64,000 nucleotides of DNA, taken from NCBI RefSeq assembly GCF_003576645.1, contig NC_044925.1, forward strand, positions 13,732,274-13,796,273. Reading direction: 5' to 3'. The DNA comes from Ipomoea triloba (lineage: Eukaryota; Streptophyta; Magnoliopsida; Solanales; Convolvulaceae). The notes under the pieces were generated by a model. The model was not told the DNA's origin. It worked only from the letters and a program-made list of their open reading frames with translations, and ran no database searches. This document shows, piece after piece, positions 55,889 to 64,000 of the stretch. The position numbers were made by a program, and so were the translations under genes. The stretch's first letter is position 1, and each line of letters starts with the position of its first letter.

Positions 55889-57158
55889 TAATGTTTGCAT
55901 AATGTTATAAAATATGATAATACAGTTCCTAATAAAATATATTCTTCCCTACGTTTCTATTCGTAATACAATTCTAGATTAAAATTACTAATCCTAATAA
56001 TACAATACATATATTTCCCTGCAATTCAATCTATCTATACTATTAATAAAAACAAAATTTTCAATTTTAACTTCCCGCCTAAAACACTCTTATACTATTA
56101 AAAATTGCGTAATATTATAAAATATGGTAATACAATTCCTATTTGTAATACAATTGTACATTAAAATATAGTAATACAATTCCAAATAAAATATATTTTT
56201 CCCTACGTTCCTATTCGTAATATAATTCTTGATTAAAATTACTAATCGTAATAATACAGTACGTATATTTCCCTGCAATGCAATCTATACAATTAATAAA
56301 AACAAAATCCTCAATTTTAACTTCCCGCCCAAAACACTCCTATATACTATTAAGGTTTCAATAATGTTATAAAATATGATAATACAATTCCTAATAAAAT
56401 ATATTCTTCCCTATGTTCCTATTCGTAATACAATTCTAGATTAAAATTACTAATCGTAATAATACAGTACATATATTTTCCTGCAATGTAATCTATACTA
56501 TTAATAAAAACAAAATTTTCAATTTTAACATTCCACCCAAAACACTCATATACTATTAAGGATTGCATAATATTGTAAAATATGGTAATACAATTCCTAT
56601 TCATAATACAATTATACAATTAATATGGTAATACAATTCTAATAAAATATATTATTCCCTACGTTCCTATTCGTAATAAAATTCTTGAGTAAAATTACTA
56701 ATAATAATAATAAAGTACATATATTTCCCTGCAATGCAATATATACAATTAATAAAAACAAAATCCTCAATTTTAACTTCCCGCCAAAACACACCTATAT
56801 ACTATTAAGGTTTGCATAATGTTATAAAATATGATAATACAATTCCTAATAAAATATATTCTTCCATACGTTCCTATTCGTAATAAAATTCTTGATTAAA
56901 ATTACTAATCGCAAATTCGTAATAATATAGTACATATATTTTCCTACAATGCAATTTATACTATTAATAAAAACAAAATCCTCAATTTTAACTTCCCGCC
57001 CAAAACACTCCTATACTATTAAGGATTGCGTAATATTGTAAAATATGGTAATACAATGTCTATGCGTAATACAATTGTACATTAAAATATGGTAATACAA
57101 TTTCTAATAAAATTTATTCTTCCCTACGTTTCTATTTGTAATACAATTCTAGATTAAA
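55889..57158. repeat. Dimeric tandem array, right part
   Basis: Alternating units: partial B, A from 56042, B from 56292, A from 56500, B from 56748, A from 56963, cut at 57158 by Gypsy-2. Unit lengths ~250 and ~212 bp, as on the left. Confidence 0.92.
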
Positions 57159-59290
57159 AAGTAGCTCGTGATTGTTACTTGCAATCCTGTCGTAAGATGG
57201 GAAAGTCGGACCTTCGAATTCATACCATCACTAAGAAGGAGGACATGACGGAGCATACTATAGAGTGGCCCGAGCCTGCTGTTGAGTTAGAAGAAGTCGA
57301 GATTGATCTGACCCACCCTGAAAGACGGACGAGGATTGGGAAGGACCTCTCAGAGGAGGTCAAGGAATCAGTTGTACAAGTGTTGAGGAAATACAGGAAA
57401 ATCTTTGCATGGGGACCTGAAGACATGCTAGGGGTAGACCGATCAATAATCACTCATCGATTAGCGATAGATCCGACCTACCGACCTGTCGTCCAGAAGA
57501 AAAGGCACCTTTCGACTGATCGTTGGGAGTTCGTGAAGAAGGAAATTGATGCATTGCCCGCCGCTGGGCACAACTAGGAAGTAAGTATCCAAAATGGTTG
57601 GCCAATGTGGTGTTGGTCCCAAAGTCGCCTGCATGGAAGATGTGTGTTAATTGTACCGACCTAAACAAAGCTTGTCCTAAATATCCGTTTCCGCTCCCAA
57701 GGATCGACCAGATGGTTGATGAGACAGCCGGATGTGCTTTACTGAGTTTCATGGATGCCTTTGGGGGTTATCATCAAATTTTCATGCATATGGCCGATGA
57801 ATAGAAGACTGCCTTCGTGATTTCGGACGGGGTATATAGTTATCGAGTCATGCCCTTCGGCCTAAAGAATTATGGTGCGACCTATACCAGAATGGTGTCT
57901 CAATTGTTCAAAGATTTGTTGGGCAAGTCCATGGCTACTTATGTTGATGATATGCTGGTAAAAAGTCTCAAAGAAGAAAGCTACGCGGACGACCTTGCTG
58001 CTAGTTTCCGAGTCATGGAGGAGCATAATCTGAGATTAAACGTCAAGAAGTGTGCCTTCGCAGTGCAAGGAGGAAAGTTCCTGGGTTACATGGTAACTCA
58101 GCAGGAGATTGAGCCAAACTCTGAAAAGGTTAGGACTGTTATGGATATGCAACCGCCTAAGACTGTCAAAGAGTTACAGCGTTTCACAGGTCGACTGGCA
58201 GCACTAAGCCGATTCCTTTCTAAATAGGCCGACCATTCCCTACCTTTCTTTGATGCTTTGAAGGCGAGGGAGGGATTCGTGTGGACTGCCGAGTGTCAGA
58301 CCGCTTTTGAAAGTCTCAAGGAATATTATCTTTCCCCTCCACTATTGTCTAAATTGGTGGAAGGCAAGGTACTATTTCTCTATTTAGCCGCCTCTCAGCA
58401 GGCTACGTGAGTAGGGCCTTGAAGGCCGCCGAAGTTCGCTACTCACCACCTGAAAAAGTGGTATATGCGTTGGTAATCTCGTCCAGGAAGTTGGTTCCAT
58501 ATTTCCAAGCTCATCCCATCCGAGTATTGACAGATCAACCATTAGCTGGAGTGCTCAGAAACCCGACCTCTCCCTGTCGGTTAGTCAAGTGGGCTGTGGA
58601 GCTTACTCAGTATGGAATCGAATACCAGTCACGACCAGCTATCAAGGCTCAAGTGTTTGCCAACTTTATAGTGGAATGCACAGCTTAAGAACCAAATGAC
58701 GACTCTACGACCATTCACGAGTCCGAGAGATGGTGGGTGATGTACGCTGATGGTGCTTCAAGCCAAAAGCACCATGGAGGGGGAGTAATGTTAACTACCC
58801 CAGAAGGATACCGACTATACTATGCTTTGGAGTACCAGTTCAAAACTTCTAACAATGAGGCCATCTTTGGTGGGTTACGGGTGGCTAAAGCCCTGGATGC
58901 AGAGAAACTTCGCGTTTGAATCGATTCACTTCTGGTGGTCGGGCAGGTGAAAAGATCTTATGAGACTAAAGGAGAAAGAATGAGGCGATACAAGGAAATG
59001 ACTGAGGGACTCCTAAAGGAGTTCCAAGCTTATAAAATCGACCATGTTCTTAGGGCAAAAAAACTCAGAGGCAGATGTTCTGTCTAAAATAAAGTTAGGT
59101 GAAATACCAGAGTACTTAGTGAGCATATGTCGAAAAGAAATGGTGGAGCAACCAAGTATAAAAGCTCAGGACAAGAGTGTAGAGAAAGTGAATGTGATCA
59201 ATCGACAGGATCGAAGCCAAGGAGAAAGTGAGGAGGAAGAAGAGGTAACTCCAGAGGCCCAGTTTTTGCGTTATCATGTATAAGGAGAAG
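57158..59290 (+). pseudogene. Gypsy-2 pol fragment (Tat-like)
   Basis: Plus-strand relative of Gypsy-1, opposite orientation. RT N-terminal part at 57179-57577 (KIFAWGPEDMLGVDRSII, RPVVQKKRHLSTDRWEFV), a short break, 57598-57804 (NVVLVPKSPAWKMCVNCTDL, FMDAFGGYHQI), a stop, then 57817-58227 with YRVMPFGLKNYGATY and the catalytic YVDDMLVKS. RNase H at 58407-58688 ends QYGIEYQSRPAIK. Additional RNase H at 58737-58919 (MYADGASSQKHHGGGVML, NNEAIFGGLRVAKAL) and a trailing piece 59044-59283. No integrase, gag or LTR is present, so it is a truncated internal fragment. It has at least five stops or frameshifts. Confidence 0.88.
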
Positions 59291-59662
59291 GCCGACCTTC
59301 CGAATGACTCGACAGAAGCAGCTAGAATCAAGAGAATGGCACCATCCTATGTTACGACACAAAATACCAGAAACGCAAGTATGATTTGACATATTTTTGT
59401 CCACTCCTCTCAACTTTTGCCCATTTCAGTCATTAAACCCCATATTCCCCATGCATGGTGATATTTCAAAACTCAAAACTCACGAGCGCATAGTGGTAAT
59501 TCTGAAAGAGATTTGATTCAATCCACAGGGAATTATTTTTAATTCATAGAGAGATATACAGACTAGAATATTTAGATTCGTCGTCATTAATAACAATATA
59601 ATGGAAATGGTTGGTAAGAAAGAACACTATGATATAGCAGTATGAACACGAAGGAATTTTGT
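59291..59662. other. Region downstream of the TBC gene
   Basis: No gene. Minus-strand transcription of the TBC gene would end here; no single polyadenylation signal stands out. The change from gypsy to unique sequence is near 59290-59330. Confidence 0.45.
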
Positions 59663-60715
59663 TCAGAGTACATCATCATCGTGCTGAGTGTAAATGGAAG
59701 CATCTTCAACAGGCAAAGAGGGTGGAGTTCCGGGAGGGATGGCAGCTGCTCCATTCTCACCAGCACATATACATAAAGCCTCCGCATCCCTGATTGTGGA
59801 ATCCAGCTCAATATGACCACTTAGCTCATTGATAAATTTCAACAGCGTGTCAAAATCCATCTGCTCTCCAATTATTTTGCTGCGATATCTTTTCAGGACA
59901 GCAACACAAACATACAGGTGAAGATGCTCACTCAAATAATGTGTCCACAAAACCTCCCACAACCGCATTGTTTTTTCAAATTCAAATTCCCTATAAATGA
60001 AATCACAAGACAGATAAACCAAAGGATATTATTAGATCATAGGACATTGTAATATTTTTTATAGAGGTAAAGCACACCGGGTGGTGATGCTAAGTTAATT
60101 GTGTAGGTAAGTTGGAAGGTTCCGATAATTTTCACACTAGAAAAACAATAACACTAAGCAATTACATTGTATATAAAAGGGCTAGTGGACGGTGACTAAC
60201 ACACAAATTATATCATGAACCAAGCTTTGGATTGCATCAATAACATTGAAAAGGACAAGTAAAACCATAATCCACAAATTATAAGCCAGAAACTGCAATT
60301 AAGAGTCCAAATTGAATTATAGATGGTGGGGAGTACTTAAATTTAATGACACCTGCATATTAAATTAGGATTATCATAGAAGAACCAAAACATTTTGTTA
60401 CCCCTATTAGGAAATTTAAGAGTCACCATAAATTGAGATTAGGATGGTAGCCCAAACTCAAGTTGGGATCTTAGGGTGTGTTTGGAAGCCCGGAAAATGA
60501 TTTCCATTTTCCGGGCTTTGAGTGTTTGGCTATAGCTGGAAAACCCAGTCAACGGAAAATGATTTCTGTTGACTGGGGAAAACAAGGCCCAAATGGCGGA
60601 AAATGACTTCCGCCAAATTTGGGCGGAAGTCATTTCCGCCTTCACCGCCCAAGGTTTTTCGTCCGCCGGAAACCTGTGGTTTCTCGCTACGGAACGGGGG
60701 GGGGGGGGGGGGGGG

Positions 60716-60754
<39 letters not shown>

Positions 60755-62187
60755 AGAATTGGTATTTAAATTGGATCTTGAGTAGGAAATAGGATACTTC
60801 TCACTTTGAGAAGTAATTCTTTTAAATAGACAATAAGGAAAAAAAAAACAAACAAGATTTCTTCTGCCTGCAGTTACTTGATGAGAAAAGCATATTGAGG
60901 AAGAAAGAGCCAAACAAACTTCTTTGGAGTTGTCGTTGCAGTATAAAAATGGCAACAGGAAGGGGAAAGAATTGAATAAGGGGTATTTGTACTAGAAATC
61001 CATCTATCTCTGGGATACCTCCAATGAGCTAAAATACTATGGAAGTTAATCAAGTTAATTTCTATTTCTCCTAAGGGTGTGTTTGGAAAGCAAGAAAATG
61101 ACTTTTGGAAAATGAGTTATTTTCCGAAAAATGAGTTCATTTCCCGTGTTTGTTTGCACTTAGGAAAACTGTCTGTGTGTTTGGTTCATTTTCCGGAAAA
61201 TGAGTAGAAATGTATAATTATATATTTTTATTATTTTATTTAAAATATAAAAATATAAACTAACACTATTTTTAATTTATATAAAACAAAAAAAAAACAA
61301 GGAAAAAAAAAAAACCACCCCCCCCCCCCCCCCCCCCCCCNNNNNNNNNNNNNNNNNNNNNNNNNNNNNNNNNNNNNNNNNNNNNNNNNNNNNNNNNNNN
61401 NNNNNNNNNNNNNNNNNNNNNNNNNNNNNNNNNNNNNNNNNNNNNNNNNNNNNNNNNNNNNNNNNNNNNNNNNNNNNNNNNNNNNNNNNNNNNNNNNNNN
61501 NNNNNNNNNNNNNNNNNNNNNNNNNNNNNNNNNNNNNNNNNNNNNNNNNNNNNNNNNNNNNNNNNNNNNNNNNNNNNNNNNNNNNNNNNNNNNNNNNNNN
61601 NNNNNNNNNNNNNNNNNNNNNNNNNNNNNNNNNNNNNNNNNNNNNNNNNNNNNNNNNNNNNNNNNNNNNNNNNNNNNNNNNNNNNNNNNNNNNNNNNNNN
61701 NNNNNNNNNNNNNNNNNNNNNNNNNNNNNNNNNNNNNNNNNNNNNNNNNNNNNNNNNNNNNNNNNNNNNNNNNNNNNNNNNNNNNNNNNNNNNNNNNNNN
61801 NNNNNNNNNNNNNNNNNNNNNNNNNNNNNNNNNNNNNNNNNNNNNNNNNNNNNNNNNNNNNNNNNNNNNNNNNNNNNNNNNNNNNNNNNNNNNNNNNNNN
61901 NNNNNNNNNNNNNNNNNNNNNNNNNNNNNNNNNNNNNNNNNNNNNNNNNNNNNNNNNNNNNNNNNNNNNNNNNNNNNNNNNNNNNNNNNNNNNNNNNNNN
62001 NNNNNNNNNNNNNNNNNNNNNNNNNNNNNNNNNNNNNNNNNNNNNNNNNNNNNNNNNNNNNNNNNNNNNNNNNNNNNNNNNNNNNNNNNNNNNNNNNNNN
62101 NNNNNNNNNNNNNNNNNNNNNNNNNNNNNNNNNNNNNNNNNNNNNNNNNNNNNNNNNNNNNNNNNNNNNNNNNNNNNNNNNNNNNNN

Positions 62188-62283
<96 letters not shown>

Positions 62284-64000
62284 GGTTTTTTTTTTTTCCT
62301 TGTTTTTTTTTTGTTTTATATAAATTAAAAATAGTGTTAGTTTATATTTTTATATTTTAAATAAAATAATAAAAATATATAATTATACATTTCTACTCAT
62401 TTTCCGGAAAATGAACCAAACACACAGACAGTTTTCCTAAGTGCAAACAAACACGGGAAATGAACTCATTTTTCGGAAAATAACTCATTTTCCAAAAGTC
62501 ATTTTCTTGCTTTCCAAACACACCCTTAGGAGAAATAGAAATTAACTTGATTAACTTCCATAGTATTTTAGCTCATTGGAGGTATCCCAGAGATAGATGG
62601 ATTTCTAGTACAAATACCCCTTATTCAATTCTTTCCCCTTCCTGTTGCCATTTTTATACTGCAACGACAACTCCAAAGAAGTTTGTTTGGCTCTTTCTTC
62701 CTCAATATGCTTTTTCTCATCAAGTAACTGCAGGCAGAAGAAATCTTGTTTGTTTTTTCTTTTCCTTATTGTCTATTTAAAAGAATTACTTGTCTCAAAG
62801 TGAGAAGTATCCTATTTCCTACTCAAGATCCAATTTAAATACCAATTCTAGCAACAAAAACAATTAAACTTGAGGCTTCAAGATTGGAGATCTTTATCAA
62901 TGATTTCTATGTAAGTTCGCAATGCAAGAAAGCCAAGAATTGTCATTTTTCTGTACAAGTTGGGTATATTGTATGTGCTCCAACTTGACAGGGTATGTTA
63001 GAATAGTTAGAATGTTCCTAAATTGGAGATTAGGATGGTTGCCCAACAAGTTAGGAACCTTGGATATGGAAGGATTGTTGAATTTGAAAGATCCAAAGGC
63101 CTGACAGGTGGAGAATAACAACCACATGCCAGTTAGGCAAAAGCAAAGATGAAGAATCAAGGAATGAAAAAATGTATATAATACTGAAAGATTACAATAT
63201 AAATATATTACTATAATTCTATGTTTCTAATGAAGAAAGATAGTACATATATATAGAGACACATATTTGTTATTTAAGCACCTATTCATAAACAGACACA
63301 ACCCATGGACAGACATAATAACCCCTTTGTTGGATTTCAGGTTTCCCTATCATCTGCAATCTAATTTAGTATAATACCCCCTTATTATTGTAACTATTCA
63401 TACAATTAAATACATCAATTCTATAGGAAAACATATAATAATTTTCTTTATTCTTGGTTCATTCTCTTTTAACAATATCAACACACGAAAGAAAACTTTG
63501 AAAATTGAAATGAATGGCAACGAAATAGCACATAAAGGGAGTCAGGAAATTCTATTCCTTGCCTTTTGAATTGTATGAGTATCCAGCGAAAGCAGAAGAA
63601 GTAATTCAAGCAGTCCTTCTGGTTGAAGTAATTATGCAATGGGCTATCTAACAACTCCACCAACTGCAATTATTCAAACATAAATTATCACAAGGTTAAG
63701 CATAAATTTAACAGGCAAGTCAATTAAACAAGAAATCAACTAGAAAGAGGCTAAAATAACATTATGATACAAAATAAGAATGGAGATTGGACGCAACAGC
63801 CTAAATGCTTGGCAATCTTAGACTCATGCACTCGTGCTGCCAAACATAGGTCACATATAAAAATACAAACACCAAATTGGTTAGAAGAGACCAGGAATCA
63901 ATTATCACCCACACACAATATTATATATAAACATTTCACCAAAACTTGGGGAGGGGAAGAAGGGGGGGAGAGAGAGAGAGAGATAACCTTGCATAAAGCA
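59663..64000 (-). CDS. GYP7-like TBC-domain Rab GTPase-activating protein, 3' exons
   Basis: Minus-strand host gene cut by the right edge. TBC proteins speed GTP hydrolysis by Rab/Ypt GTPases on endomembranes. The last coding exon (59663-59990) encodes EFEFEKTMRLWEVLWTHYLS, EHLHLYVCVAVLKRYR, GEQMDFDTLLKFINELSGHI and CICAGENGAAAIPPGTPPSL, then TGA; this is the C-terminal end of the TBC domain plus the plant-type tail. The preceding exon (63563-63663, 101 bp) encodes LVELLDSPLHNYFNQKD and CLNYFFCFRWILIQFK. A 13-bp exon end at 63988-64000 (ALCK, then GTTATC donor) probably precedes it. Phases join exactly: AAA AG | G GAA. The 3.57-kb intron 59991-63562 starts GCAAGG and ends TTATAG, a GC-AG intron. 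No defect is seen in the coding parts. Confidence 0.87.
60476..60700. mobile_element. MITE terminus with GGAAAATG motifs
   Basis: GGGTGTGTTTGGAAGCCCGG starts a sequence full of short inverted GGAAAATGAxTTCC blocks. It ends in poly-G/poly-T (about 60697-60751) with no matching right end, so it is truncated or misassembled. Confidence 0.55.
60752..61340. repeat. Left arm of a large inverted repeat flanking a gap
   Basis: Near-identical in reverse complement to 62188-62853, including AACTGCAGGCAGAAGAAATC, the MITE terminus GGGTGTGTTTGGAAAGC (61076) and a C-run that meets N61341. Confidence 0.92.
61341..62187. other. Assembly gap (847 N)
   Basis: Bounded by a C-run on the left and a 94-base G-run on the right, at the centre of the inverted repeat. 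Confidence 0.99.
62188..62853. repeat. Right arm of the large inverted repeat
   Basis: Reverse complement of 60752-61340; it continues into ordinary intron sequence at ~62854. The homopolymer next to the gap is far longer here (about 94 G) than in the left arm. Confidence 0.92.

Larger units (their letters stand above)
59991..63562 (-). other. GC-AG intron of the TBC gene, enlarged by repeats
   Basis: Donor AAAAG|GCAAGG agrees with the known GC-donor consensus AG|GCAAGT. It contains a MITE terminus (60476), a ~590-bp inverted repeat around an 847-bp gap, and unremarkable AT-rich DNA on both sides (60000-60470 and 62860-63560). Confidence 0.75.

Noticed and set aside
60530..60955. 141-codon frame with poly-Lys/poly-Pro
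   Set aside because: Produced by poly-G/poly-T runs between a MITE end and the inverted repeat arm.

Overview
Eukaryotic nuclear DNA from a flowering plant, probably a eudicot. Support comes from an Aux/IAA gene and a TBC (Rab-GAP) gene with plant-type introns, plant copia and gypsy LTR retrotransposons, hAT/MULE/PIF/Stowaway elements, a Helitron, a plant SINE and a Cassandra-type TRIM. The style of the repeats makes an asterid such as a Convolvulaceae species conceivable, but this is a weak guess. No prokaryotic, organellar or viral genome is present.

Only two host genes can be supported, both on the minus strand. The first is an Aux/IAA transcriptional repressor (14872-16808), with four exons whose phases agree. 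The second is the 3' end of a GYP7-like TBC-domain Rab GTPase-activating protein (59663 to the right edge). Its last intron appears to use a GC-AG splice pair and holds MITE sequence, a large inverted repeat and an assembly gap.

Layout. 1-10409: a large SIRE/Maximus-type copia element on the minus strand (Copia-1: extra ORF, pol, gag, PBS and 5' LTR; the 3' LTR is outside the window). It sits inside a Helitron copy (Helitron-1, 3' part to 12800) that also carries a 1.27-kb foldback MULE. 12801-17486: palindromic minisatellite, a gap and the Aux/IAA gene with small MITEs in its introns. 17487-25900: decayed copia copies on both strands (Copia-4 and Copia-3), a Cassandra relic, a SINE, and a structurally complete hAT (21897-25140) with an exact 8-bp target duplication. 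25918-32151: a second SIRE-like copia (Copia-2) with a composite hAT in gag and a MULE MITE in the LTR. 32152-43245: AT-rich intergenic DNA, a truncated SINE, Copia-5, minisatellites and a PIF/Harbinger element. 44041-57158: a dimeric (~250 + ~212 bp) tandem array split by a PIF MITE, a complete non-autonomous Helitron (45773-48451) and a Tat-like gypsy (48676-55888). 57158-59290: a second gypsy fragment. 59663-64000: the TBC gene.

No retroelement polyprotein is intact, so this is a graveyard of nested insertions. Its value is that several insertions can be proven inside the window by target duplications or by paralogous empty sites. The most unusual signal is a roughly tenfold excess of the hexamer TCTCGA/TCGAGA across Copia-1, in coding and LTR DNA alike. 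All counts and identities were made by eye.
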